Below are positions 21,980-29,703 of a stretch of 64,000 nucleotides of DNA, in pieces. Under the pieces are notes generated by a model. It saw only the letters and a program-made list of their open reading frames with translations. It searched no databases and was not told the origin of the DNA. Numbering within the stretch: the stretch's first letter is position 1; the number at the start of each line of letters is the position of its first letter. Source of the stretch: Mycolicibacterium cosmeticum (GTDB taxonomy: Bacteria > Actinomycetota > Actinomycetes > Mycobacteriales > Mycobacteriaceae). The stretch covers positions 124,001-188,000 of the forward strand of contig JACPVS010000008.1 of the NCBI GenBank assembly GCA_016197365.1, in the 5' to 3' direction. A program made the position numbers and the translations under genes.

Positions 21980-22885
21980 ATGACCCTCTCACCCACCACC
22001 GAGTTCGCGGAGACCACTGACATGGAAACCCTTTCGGCACAACTGCCGTCGAAGGTGGCGCTGCCCTACTTCGACCTGCTCATGGATGAGCGTCAGGACG
22101 GCGGCGAGACGGGCCAGCTCTGGGAGAACCAGGTGCACTGGGGTTATTGGGAGAACCCCAGGTCGGCGGAGGGCACCCGGGCCGACTACATGGCCGCCAT
22201 GGAAGCGATGAACGGTGTGCTGTTCGAGGCAGGCAGGCTTGCCGACGGACAGACGTTGCTCGACGTGGGCTGCGGGTTCGGCGGAACCATCCAGCAGATC
22301 AACGGCACCTATTCGGACATGGACCTCACCGGGCTGAACATCGACCCGCGCCAGCTCGCCGCCGCCGACGCCCAGACGACGCCCCGGCACGGGAACACCC
22401 TGCGCTGGATCGAGGCGGACGCGTGCGAGCTGCCCTTCGAGGACAACTCCTTCGACCGGATCCTGGCAGTCGAGTGCATCTTCCATTTCCCGTCGCGGCA
22501 GAAGTTTCTCGCCGAAGCCGCCCGGGTCCTCAAGCCCGGTGGGTGCCTGGCCGTGTCCGACTTCGTCCCGACCATGACGTTCTTCGGCAAGACACCCATC
22601 TGGGCCGCGATCCGCCCGCGTGTCGCGAAGTCCTACGGGACGATCGGCGACATCCCCTTGAGGGGCTACAAGTCGATGGGCCGACGTGCCGGCCTCGACC
22701 TCGGCGCGCGCCGCAACATCCGGAAGAACACCATGCCGACCTACCCCTTCCTGCTGAAGTTCTTCCGCAAGCAGGCGTCCGAGGATGCCCAGAACACCAT
22801 GGTCGTCGGCACCTTCTGGATGAAGTGGCTGTCCAAGCTGGGCCTTCTCCAGTACCAGGTGTACACGTTCGTCAAGCCGTCCTGA
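21980..22885 (+). CDS. SAM-dependent class I methyltransferase
   Basis: A 301-residue methyltransferase with SAM motif I LLDVGCGFGGT, an acidic loop (LNIDPRQL), motif DNSFDRILAVECIFHFPS and motif VLKPGGCLAVSD. It belongs to the Erg6/gTMT-like small-molecule branch (sterol, tocopherol, mycolate-type acceptors) rather than RNA or protein methylases. GGAAAGG sits just before the ATG. It is co-oriented with the diiron oxygenase and probably modifies the same substrate. It ends 6 bp from the convergent exonuclease gene, which marks the edge of the inserted segment. Confidence 0.85.
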   Translation: MTLSPTTEFAETTDMETLSAQLPSKVALPYFDLLMDERQDGGETGQLWENQVHWGYWENPRSAEGTRADYMAAMEAMNGVLFEAGRLADGQTLLDVGCGFGGTIQQINGTYSDMDLTGLNIDPRQLAAADAQTTPRHGNTLRWIEADACELPFEDNSFDRILAVECIFHFPSRQKFLAEAARVLKPGGCLAVSDFVPTMTFFGKTPIWAAIRPRVAKSYGTIGDIPLRGYKSMGRRAGLDLGARRNIRKNTMPTYPFLLKFFRKQASEDAQNTMVVGTFWMKWLSKLGLLQYQVYTFVKPS

Positions 22886-22891
22886 GGACGG

Positions 22892-23881
22892 TCAGAACAA
22901 CGTGAACTGATCGCCGTCGGCCGTGGTGTCGGTGAACGCCTCGACATCACGGCCACCGACGGTCTGCTCGATGAGCGTCAGGAACTCGGTGTCGCACATC
23001 AGCGGGATGCCGAGTTCGACCGCCTGGTAACCCCTGCCCTGCTCGGGTACCGGCTCGTTGCAGAGCACCACCGAGGTCTGCTGGTCGATGTTCTCGGTGT
23101 AGGCCAGCCCCGCATCGAGGATCCGTTCGATGACCTCTTCGTGGGTGCGTGTCATGTCGGCCGACAGGGCCACCCGCATGCCCTGCACCAGCGGGCGGCC
23201 TGCCAGGAACGGGCCCGGATTCTGATACGGGCACGGCAACCGGGCGGCCAGCGCCTTCAGCGGCCGCAGCTCCTCGTGGGTGACCTGACCACTGGGCCAG
23301 GTCTTGCGCGTCACCGACCGGATGGGCAGCCACGACTTGCGCTCGCGGGCGGCCACCAGCGTCGGCTTGAGGATCTGCGCCAGCACCAGGGCGTCGTCGA
23401 GCGCGTCGTGCGGGCGCATCTGGGTGACACCCCAGTGCGCGGCCAGGGTCTCCAGCCGGAGGTTCTCGGTGCCCAGCGCCAGCCGGCGGGCCAATTCCAC
23501 CGTGCACATCACCGATTCGACCGGAAGCTCGGCACCGACCAGTTCGGCCTCGGCCGCCAGGAATGCGTAGTCGAACGCGACATTGTGGGCCACCAGCGTG
23601 CGGCCACGCAGGATCTCCATCAGCCGGGGTGCGACCTCGGCGAACGTGGGCTGGCCGTCGAGCATCTCCGCGGTCAGCCCGTGCACATGGGTGGGACCGG
23701 GATCCACGCCCGGGTTGAGCAGGCTGGAAACGCTGTGTTCAACGCTGCCGTCGTCACCGACTGCGAGCGCCGCCACACTGACCACCCTGGCCTCGCCGGG
23801 ACGAAACCCCGTGGTCTCGACGTCGACGACGGCCCAGCCCGCGCCCGGCTCGACCGCCGGTCGTCCCCAGGTCTGGCTCAT
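22892..23881 (-). CDS. DEDDh 3'-5' exonuclease with BRCT-like C-terminus
   Basis: A 329-residue protein whose first 180 residues form a DnaQ-like proofreading exonuclease: Exo I VDVETTG (Asp20, Glu22), Exo II HNVAFDYAF (Asp104) and Exo III HDALDDA (His158, Asp163), all present. The C-terminal 90 residues (GMRVALSADMTRTHEEV ... SVVLCNE) resemble a BRCT domain. It matches Rv3711c, annotated dnaQ in M. tuberculosis; mycobacterial replication proofreading is reported to be performed by the DnaE1 PHP domain, so a repair or RNA-processing role is more likely. Confidence 0.9.
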   Translation of the reverse strand: MSQTWGRPAVEPGAGWAVVDVETTGFRPGEARVVSVAALAVGDDGSVEHSVSSLLNPGVDPGPTHVHGLTAEMLDGQPTFAEVAPRLMEILRGRTLVAHNVAFDYAFLAAEAELVGAELPVESVMCTVELARRLALGTENLRLETLAAHWGVTQMRPHDALDDALVLAQILKPTLVAARERKSWLPIRSVTRKTWPSGQVTHEELRPLKALAARLPCPYQNPGPFLAGRPLVQGMRVALSADMTRTHEEVIERILDAGLAYTENIDQQTSVVLCNEPVPEQGRGYQAVELGIPLMCDTEFLTLIEQTVGGRDVEAFTDTTADGDQFTLF

Positions 23882-23955
23882 GGTTCGAGGATGACACGGT
23901 GGTCCGACAACACGCCGATCGCAGGCACGCGTGTCGGGCCCCTAAAATTCTCCTG

Positions 23956-25269
23956 ATGGCCGTCACTACACGCGGAAAAATGGCGCTGAGCGCGGGTGCT
24001 GCCGCGCGCTGGGCGTCGCGGGTCACCGGCCGCGGCGCGGGTGCGATGATCGGCGGCCTCGTCGCGATGACACTGGATCCTTCGATCCTCGGCCAGCTCG
24101 GGGCCGGACGACGCTCGGTGGTGGTGACCGGCACCAACGGCAAATCCACCACCACCCGGATGACCGCGGCCGCGCTGGCCACCCTGGGTCCGGCGGAGCC
24201 GCGGCGGCGACATCAGACAGTGGAGCCGCGGCGGCGGCGACATCAGACAGTGGCCAGCAACTCCGAGGGCGCCAACATGGACGCCGGCCTGGTGGCCGCG
24301 TTGGCCGGCGCCCGGGATGCCGAGCTCGCCGCGCTGGAAGTCGACGAGATGCACGTGCCGCACGTCAGCGATGCCGTCGAGCCCGCGGTCGTGGTGCTGC
24401 TGAACCTGTCCCGGGATCAGCTGGACCGGGTCGGCGAGATCAATCACATCGAACGCACCCTGCGGGCGGGCCTGGCGCGCCATCCCGGCACCGTGATCGT
24501 CGCGAACTGTGACGACGTGCTGATGACCTCGGCCGCCTACGACAGCCCGAACGTGGTGTGGGTGGCGGCGGGCGGCGGCTGGGCCGGCGACTCGGTGAGC
24601 TGTCCGCGGTCGGGCGAGATCATCGTGCGCGACGGCATCGACTGGTATTCCACCGGAACCGATTTCAAGCGTCCGTCACCTCAATGGTGGTACGACGAGA
24701 CCAATATCTATGGGCCGGATGGCTTTTCGCAGCCCATGCAACTGGCACTGCCAGGCATGGTGAACCGCGGCAACGCCACCCAGGCGGTCGCGGCCGCCGT
24801 GGCGCTCGGAGCGGACCCGGCCAGGGCGGTGGCCGCGGTGGGCGGCGTCGACGAGGTCGCCGGCCGTTACCGGACCGTGCAGATCGGCGCACACACGGCC
24901 CGTCTGCTGCTCGCCAAGAATCCGGCCGGTTGGCAGGAAGCCCTGTCGATGGTCGACAAACACTCTGCGGGAGTGGTGATCTCAGTGAACGGGCAGGTTC
25001 CCGACGGCGAGGACCTGTCCTGGTTGTGGGATGTGAAGTTCGAACAGTTCGTCGATGAGCCGCTTGCGCGAAGAGCAGACAATCAAGGGACGCAGGTGGT
25101 CGCCGCAGGCGAGCGCGGGACGGACCTCGCGGTGCGACTCGGCTACGCGGGCGTGGAGCACACGCTGGTGCACGACACCGTCGCCGCGATCGCGTCCTGC
25201 CCGCCCGGGCACGTCGAAGTCATCTGCAACTACACCGCTTTCCTGCAACTGAGCCGGCGGGTCTCATGA
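23956..25269 (+). CDS. murT: lipid II isoglutaminyl synthase, MurT subunit (with in-frame repeat insertions)
   Basis: A 437-residue Mur-ligase-like ATPase that, with GatD, amidates the alpha-carboxyl of D-isoglutamate in lipid II. The P-loop is GTNGKSTTT (59-67), then SNSEGANMDAG and the Mur central-domain motif LNLSRDQLDRVGEI. Two features are odd. About 19 residues (79-99, EPRRRHQTV twice) encoded by a tandem repeat separate the P-loop helix from SNSEGAN, and about 12 residues (VDEPLARRADNQG) interrupt the C-terminal domain before TQVVAAGERG. The zinc-ribbon cysteines of firmicute MurT are mostly replaced (SCPRSGE, WYSTG). TAAAAT lies 7 bp before the ATG and there is no ribosome binding site, so the mRNA is probably leaderless. 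Overlaps gatD by 4 bp. Confidence 0.92.
   Translation: MAVTTRGKMALSAGAAARWASRVTGRGAGAMIGGLVAMTLDPSILGQLGAGRRSVVVTGTNGKSTTTRMTAAALATLGPAEPRRRHQTVEPRRRRHQTVASNSEGANMDAGLVAALAGARDAELAALEVDEMHVPHVSDAVEPAVVVLLNLSRDQLDRVGEINHIERTLRAGLARHPGTVIVANCDDVLMTSAAYDSPNVVWVAAGGGWAGDSVSCPRSGEIIVRDGIDWYSTGTDFKRPSPQWWYDETNIYGPDGFSQPMQLALPGMVNRGNATQAVAAAVALGADPARAVAAVGGVDEVAGRYRTVQIGAHTARLLLAKNPAGWQEALSMVDKHSAGVVISVNGQVPDGEDLSWLWDVKFEQFVDEPLARRADNQGTQVVAAGERGTDLAVRLGYAGVEHTLVHDTVAAIASCPPGHVEVICNYTAFLQLSRRVS
24195..24251 (+). repeat. two-copy tandem repeat inserted in murT
   Basis: A 27-bp unit (24195-24221) and a 30-bp unit (24222-24251) are identical except for one extra GCG triplet. Each begins GGAGCCGCGGCGG and ends GACATCAGACAGT. 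The insertion keeps the murT frame and adds Arg/His-rich residues. Copy-number or triplet variation would always be in frame. Confidence 0.8.
25054..25090 (+). repeat. second, related short insertion in murT
   Basis: This 37-bp stretch shares GAGCCGC and CAGACA at matching distance with the units at 24195-24251 (GAGCCGC-TTGCGCGAAGAG-CAGACA here). It also disrupts an otherwise conserved region of MurT without shifting the frame. It looks like a diverged member of the same dispersed short repeat family. Confidence 0.5.
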
Positions 25270-25973
25270 CCATTCAGATCGGGCTGGTGCTCCCCGACGT
25301 GATGGGCACCTACGGTGACGGCGGCAACGCGGTGGTGCTGCGGCAGCGGTTGCGGTTGCGTGGCATCGACGCCGAGATCGTCGACATCACGCTCGACGAT
25401 CCGGTGCCCGACTCACTCGATCTCTACACCCTCGGTGGCGCAGAGGATTACGCGCAGCGGTTGGCCACCAAACACCTGATCCGCTATCCCGGCCTGCAGC
25501 GGGCGGCGGCCAACGGTGCGCCGGTGCTGGCCATCTGCGCGGCCATCCAGGTGCTGGGGCACTGGTATGAGACGTCGGCCGGGGAGCGCGTGGACGGGGT
25601 CGGCCTCCTCGACGTCACCACTTCCCCGCAGGAGGCCCGCACCATCGGCGAGGTGACGTCGGTTCCGCTGGTCGACGGTCTCACCGAGCCGCTGACCGGA
25701 TTCGAAAATCACCGTGGCGGAACGGTTCTCGGTTCCTCGGCGCAGCCGTTGGCCCGGGTGAGCAAGGGCGCGGGCAACCGCCTCGGTGACGGCGTCGACG
25801 GCGCGGTACAGGGCAGCGTGGTGGCCACCTACCTGCACGGGCCGTGCCTGGCCCGCAATCCACAACTGGCCGACCACCTGCTGAGCCGTGTCGTCGGCGA
25901 GTTGGCGCCCCTGGACCTGCCCGAGGTCACCCGGCTGCGCACCGAACGCCTGGCGGCCCCGCGCCGCGCTTAG
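25266..25973 (+). CDS. gatD: lipid II isoglutaminyl synthase, GatD glutaminase subunit
   Basis: A 235-residue class I (triad type) glutamine amidotransferase of the CobB/CobQ group that supplies ammonia to MurT. The nucleophile is Cys91 in LAICAAIQVLG and the catalytic His is His190 in YLHGPCL; GFENHRGGT is the family-specific strand. The ATG overlaps the murT stop (ATGA). Peptidoglycan amidation affects cross-linking and lysozyme resistance. Corresponds to Rv3713 (older name cobQ2). Confidence 0.94.
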   Translation: MTIQIGLVLPDVMGTYGDGGNAVVLRQRLRLRGIDAEIVDITLDDPVPDSLDLYTLGGAEDYAQRLATKHLIRYPGLQRAAANGAPVLAICAAIQVLGHWYETSAGERVDGVGLLDVTTSPQEARTIGEVTSVPLVDGLTEPLTGFENHRGGTVLGSSAQPLARVSKGAGNRLGDGVDGAVQGSVVATYLHGPCLARNPQLADHLLSRVVGELAPLDLPEVTRLRTERLAAPRRA

Positions 25974-25983
25974 CGGGTTGTGC

Positions 25984-26595
25984 TCAGACCATGGCGCGGC
26001 GGCCGGCCAGGGCGCGGCCCAGGGTCAGCTCGTCGGCGAACTCCAGGTCCCCGCCCATCGGCAGGCCGGACGCGATCCGCGTGACCGACAGGCCCGGGAT
26101 GTCACGCAGCATGCGCATCAGATAGGTGGCGGTCGCCTCGCCCTCGGTGTTCGGGTCGGTGGCGATGATCACCTCGGCGACGTCGACACCGTCGACCCGC
26201 TCACCGATCCGGTTCAGCAGCTCCCGTATCCGCAGCTGATCCGGGCCGATTCCCGACAGCGGATCCAGCGCGCCACCCAGCACGTGATAGCGACCGCGGA
26301 ACTCGCGGGTGCGCTCGACGGCCTGAATGTCCTTGGGCTCCTCCACCACACACACCAGCGAGGCGTCTCGGCGCGCGTCGTTGCAGATCCGGCAGCGCTG
26401 CTCGTCGGAGACGTTGCCGCACACCGAGCAGAACGTGACACCGTCGCGGACCCGGCCCAGCACCGCGGTCAGCCGGTCGATGTCGGGTGGCTCGACGGAC
26501 AACAGATGGAAAGCGATGCGCTGGGCGCTCTTCGGCCCGATCCCGGGCAGCTTGCCGAGCTCGTCGATCAGATCCTGGACCGGGCCTTCGAACAA
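25984..26595 (-). CDS. recR: recombination mediator RecR
   Basis: A 203-residue ring-forming protein of RecFOR recombinational repair. It has the N-terminal helix-hairpin-helix ([14 protein letters not shown]), the C4 zinc finger (CSVC...CRIC) and the Toprim domain ([14 protein letters not shown] ... YHVLGG). All key motifs are intact and length is typical. It follows ybaB with a one-base gap, the usual bacterial ybaB-recR arrangement, and converges with gatD. Confidence 0.96.
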   Translation of the reverse strand: MFEGPVQDLIDELGKLPGIGPKSAQRIAFHLLSVEPPDIDRLTAVLGRVRDGVTFCSVCGNVSDEQRCRICNDARRDASLVCVVEEPKDIQAVERTREFRGRYHVLGGALDPLSGIGPDQLRIRELLNRIGERVDGVDVAEVIIATDPNTEGEATATYLMRMLRDIPGLSVTRIASGLPMGGDLEFADELTLGRALAGRRAMV

Positions 26596-26596
26596 C

Positions 26597-26929
26597 TCAG
26601 AATCCCGGAATCTGCAAGCCGCTCATCCCGCCGGCCAGCGGGCCCAACCGGGTCTGCGCCAAGATGGTGACCTGCTTGGAGGCATCCGCCAGCGCGCCGA
26701 CGATGAGGTCCTGCAGGGTGTCGGGGTCCGCCGGGTCGATGACCTTGGGATCGATGGCCACCGCCGTCACCTCGCCGCTGCCCTTCATGGTGACCTGCAC
26801 CAGTCCGCCGCCACCCTGGCCGTGCACCTCCGCGTTGGCCAGCGACTCCTGCGCCTCCATCAGTGCCTGCTGGACCTGCTGTGCCTGCGCGAGCAACGCG
26901 GACATATCGGGTGCGCCTTCGGGTTGCAT
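26597..26929 (-). CDS. YbaB/EbfC family nucleoid-associated protein
   Basis: A 110-residue protein with the N-terminal coiled-coil helix ([20 protein letters not shown]) and the compact domain [15 protein letters not shown] and [11 protein letters not shown] that typify YbaB/EbfC DNA-binding dimers. It is encoded just before recR. The frame is open further upstream, but ATG at 26929 has AAAAGGAACAGG in front and removes a non-conserved extension. C-terminal [15 protein letters not shown] is a typical flexible tail. Confidence 0.88.
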   Translation of the reverse strand: MQPEGAPDMSALLAQAQQVQQALMEAQESLANAEVHGQGGGGLVQVTMKGSGEVTAVAIDPKVIDPADPDTLQDLIVGALADASKQVTILAQTRLGPLAGGMSGLQIPGF

Positions 26930-27053
26930 GGCCTGTTCCTTTTCGAGTCTGACGCTGCGCGTTGATTGCGGCCCGGTCTCGACTTGGTTTCGCTCCCGAG
27001 CCGACGGCGGTTTGCCCTTCAAGACTAGTCTCCACCCCGGTTACGGTGGCGCC

Positions 27054-27806
27054 GTGCACGTCCCCAACAGCTTGCGTGTCGGCGCCACGGCACTGCTCAT
27101 CGCCGCCACCTTGTCCGCTGCCGGCTCTGTCCCCGCTGCCGCCGCTCCGGCCGGCATCGCGGGCAAGATCGTCTTCCTCGACCCCGGTCACAACGGTGCC
27201 AACGACGCGTCGATCAGCCGGCAGGTGCCGACCGGACGGGGCGGCACCAAGGACTGCCAGGCCAGTGGTACCAGCAGCAACTCCGGCTATCCGGAACACA
27301 GCTTCACCTGGGACACCACCCTGCGGGTGCGGGCCGCGCTCACCCAACTCGGGGTGCGCACCGCGATGTCCCGGGGCAACGACGATGCTCTGGGCCCCTG
27401 CGTCGACGAACGCGCCGCGATGGCCAACGCGATCCGCCCCAACGCGATCGTCAGCATCCACGGCGACGGCGGCCCGGCCAACGGCCGCGGCTTCCACGTG
27501 TTGTATTCGTCGCCGCCGCTGAACACCGCCCAGGCCGGTCCCGCCATCCAGTTCGCGCAGGTGATGCGGGATCAGATCCAGGGATCGGGCATCCCGCCTG
27601 CCAACTACATCGGTTCCGGCGGCCTGGACGCGCGCTCGGACATCGCCGGGCTGAACCTGGCGCAGTACCCCTCGATCCTCGTCGAGTGCGGCAACATGAA
27701 GAACCCCGCCGACTCCGCCCAGATGGAGACGGAGTCCGGACGCCAGAAATACGCCGACGCCATCGTCCGCGGCATCGTCACCTACCTGGCGTCCGGTGTG
27801 AGTTAG
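27054..27806 (+). CDS. N-acetylmuramoyl-L-alanine amidase (Ami1-like)
   Basis: A 250-residue exported zinc amidase of the Amidase_3 family that cleaves the bond between MurNAc and the stem peptide. A signal peptide ends near AAAAPAG. Zinc ligands are His46 (DPGHNG), Glu81 (PEHSF) and His136 (SIHGDG), with the catalytic Glu in VECGNM. Two cysteines (KDCQAS and GPCVDE) can form the disulfide seen in the Rv3717 structure. The start is GTG at 27054. It acts in daughter cell separation. Confidence 0.93.
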   Translation: MHVPNSLRVGATALLIAATLSAAGSVPAAAAPAGIAGKIVFLDPGHNGANDASISRQVPTGRGGTKDCQASGTSSNSGYPEHSFTWDTTLRVRAALTQLGVRTAMSRGNDDALGPCVDERAAMANAIRPNAIVSIHGDGGPANGRGFHVLYSSPPLNTAQAGPAIQFAQVMRDQIQGSGIPPANYIGSGGLDARSDIAGLNLAQYPSILVECGNMKNPADSAQMETESGRQKYADAIVRGIVTYLASGVS

Positions 27807-28240
27807 CCCTCGATTTCCTTCTTCAGGTTGGCCAGCACCGCGTCCTGAATCTTGCGCAGGCCCAGCGGCGCGAACGACTTCTCGAAGAATCCCTTGACGC
27901 CGCCCGCACCCTGCCACGAAGTCTTGACCGTCACCGTCGACCCGGTGCCCGCCGGTGCCACCGTCCAGTTGGTCACCAGCGTCGAGTTGGCGTCCTTCTC
28001 GATGACGGTCTTACCTGCCACGTCGACGGTCGCCTTGATATCGCGCACGCGAGACTCGGTGGCCTGCAGCTTCCAGGTCACGACCGTGCCCGCCCCCTGG
28101 CCACCCTCCAGCACCTGGTAGTTGCTGTAGTGCGAGGAGAGGATCTTCGGCCGCACCGTCTGGTAGTCGGCGACGGCGGCGAGCACCGCTTCCGGCGTCG
28201 CTTCGATCAACACCGTGTTGGACGCGCTGACCTGTCCCAT
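27803..28240 (-). CDS. SRPBCC / polyketide-cyclase-like protein
   Basis: A 145-residue START/SRPBCC-fold protein: N-terminal strand ASNTVLIEATPEAVLAAVADY, middle strands, and the C-terminal long helix GFFEKSFAPLGLRKIQDAVLANL that closes a hydrophobic pocket. Such mycobacterial proteins bind lipids or hydrophobic ligands; the ligand is unknown. GGGAG precedes the ATG at 28240. It ends 4 bp inside the convergent ami1-like gene, corresponding to Rv3718c. Confidence 0.82.
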   Translation of the reverse strand: MGQVSASNTVLIEATPEAVLAAVADYQTVRPKILSSHYSNYQVLEGGQGAGTVVTWKLQATESRVRDIKATVDVAGKTVIEKDANSTLVTNWTVAPAGTGSTVTVKTSWQGAGGVKGFFEKSFAPLGLRKIQDAVLANLKKEIEG

Positions 28241-28311
28241 GTGAGAAACTCCCGTGTCATATAAGGGGCGTGCCCCCAGTGTGTGCGGTCGCGTCGTCGG
28301 CGACCGAGGAC

Positions 28312-28317
28312 TAGCGT
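28312..28317 (+). promoter_or_regulatory. -10 element for a leaderless transcript
   Basis: TAGCGT (TANNNT) ends 6 bp before the GTG at 28324, so transcription would start at or beside the start codon. No ribosome binding site is present. Leaderless GTG starts are frequent in mycobacteria. Confidence 0.45.
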
Positions 28318-28323
28318 ATATGT

Positions 28324-29703
28324 GTGTCTGTTGTTGTGACCGATGCACATGGGGCCCACGCTGCGGGGGTGCAGCGGCTGCTGGACAGTTACCGCGCCAT
28401 CCCCGCGACAGCCACTGTGCGCCTTGGCAAGCCCACGTCCAACCTGTTCCGCTCGCGCGCGAAAAGCACGGCCAAAGGCCTGGACACCTCCGGTCTGACG
28501 GGCGTCATCGGCGTCGACGCGCAGGCGCGCACCGCCGACGTGTCCGGCATGTGCACGTATGAGGATCTGGTGGCGGCCACACTGCCGCACGGGTTGTCAC
28601 CACTGGTCGTGCCGCAGCTCAAGACGATCACCCTCGGCGGCGCCGTCACCGGGCTGGGCATCGAGTCCGCCTCGTTCCGCAACGGGTTGCCGCACGAGTC
28701 CGTGCTGGAGCTCGACGTTCTGACCGGCGCAGGCGAAATCCTCACCGCGAGCAGAACTCGGTACCCCGATCTCTTTCACGCCTTCCCGAATTCCTATGGC
28801 ACGCTGGGCTACTCGGTGCGCCTGAAGATCGAGCTCGAACCTGTGAAGCCGTTCGTGAGCCTGCGCCACCTGCGCTTCCACACCATCGAGGACCTCATCG
28901 CCGCCATGGAGCGGATCATCGACACGGGCGGGCATGACGGTGTGCCCGTCGATTACCTCGACGGCGTGGTCTTCAGCGCAGATGAGAGTTACCTGTGCCT
29001 CGGGGTGCAGACCGCCACCCCGGGACCGGTGAGCGACTACACCGGCCGGCACATCTACTACCGCTCCATCCAGCATCCGCGCGGCGAGCAACACGACCGA
29101 CTGACCATCCACGACTACCTTTGGCGGTGGGACACCGACTGGTTCTGGTGTTCAAGGGCTTTCGGCGCCCAGCATCCGATCGCGCGCCGGGTATGGCCAC
29201 GCCGCTACCGCCGCAGCAGTTTCTACTGGAAGCTCATCAGTTACGACCGCCGGTTCAACATCGCCGATCGCATCGAGAAACGGCACGGCCGGCCGCCACT
29301 GGAGCGGGTGGTGCAGGACGTCGAGGTGCCCATCGGCCGGGCCGCGGAGTACTTGCACTGGTTCCTGACACACGTGCCCATCGAACCGATCTGGTTGTGC
29401 CCACTACGTTTACGCGGCGACACCGGGTGGCCGCTGTATCCGATCCGCCCGCACCACACCTACCTCAACATCGGTTTCTGGTCCTCGGTGCCGGCCGGCG
29501 CGACCGAAAGGGAGACCAACAAGCTCATCGAACACAAGGTCAGCGAACTCGACGGGCATAAATCGCTGTACTCGGACGCCTTCTATTCAGTGGAAGACTT
29601 CGACGCACTCTACGGCGGCGCGGCGTACCGGACGGTGAAGAAGACCTACGACCCCGATTCCCGGCTACTCGACCTGTACGCGAAGGCGGTGCAACGAAAG
29701 TGA
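28324..29703 (+). CDS. FAD-binding oxidoreductase (BfaA/TmsA-like)
   Basis: A 459-residue flavoprotein with a PCMH-type FAD domain: the segment TSGLTGVIGVDAQARTADVSG, VVPQLKTITLGGAVTGLGIES and NSYGTLGYSVRLKIEL. It overlaps the next gene, a fatty acid methyltransferase, by 4 bp. The same gene pair (BfaA/BfaB or TmsA/TmsB) makes 10-methyl branched tuberculostearic-type acids: the methyltransferase methylenates an oleoyl chain and the flavoprotein reduces it. By synteny it is Rv3719. Whether this pair or a paralogue elsewhere does that job in this organism is inference. Confidence 0.8.
   Translation: MSVVVTDAHGAHAAGVQRLLDSYRAIPATATVRLGKPTSNLFRSRAKSTAKGLDTSGLTGVIGVDAQARTADVSGMCTYEDLVAATLPHGLSPLVVPQLKTITLGGAVTGLGIESASFRNGLPHESVLELDVLTGAGEILTASRTRYPDLFHAFPNSYGTLGYSVRLKIELEPVKPFVSLRHLRFHTIEDLIAAMERIIDTGGHDGVPVDYLDGVVFSADESYLCLGVQTATPGPVSDYTGRHIYYRSIQHPRGEQHDRLTIHDYLWRWDTDWFWCSRAFGAQHPIARRVWPRRYRRSSFYWKLISYDRRFNIADRIEKRHGRPPLERVVQDVEVPIGRAAEYLHWFLTHVPIEPIWLCPLRLRGDTGWPLYPIRPHHTYLNIGFWSSVPAGATERETNKLIEHKVSELDGHKSLYSDAFYSVEDFDALYGGAAYRTVKKTYDPDSRLLDLYAKAVQRK

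Noticed and set aside
24195..24251. CRISPR-like direct repeats
   Set aside because: Only two adjoining units without spacers, inside murT; no cas genes anywhere in the window.
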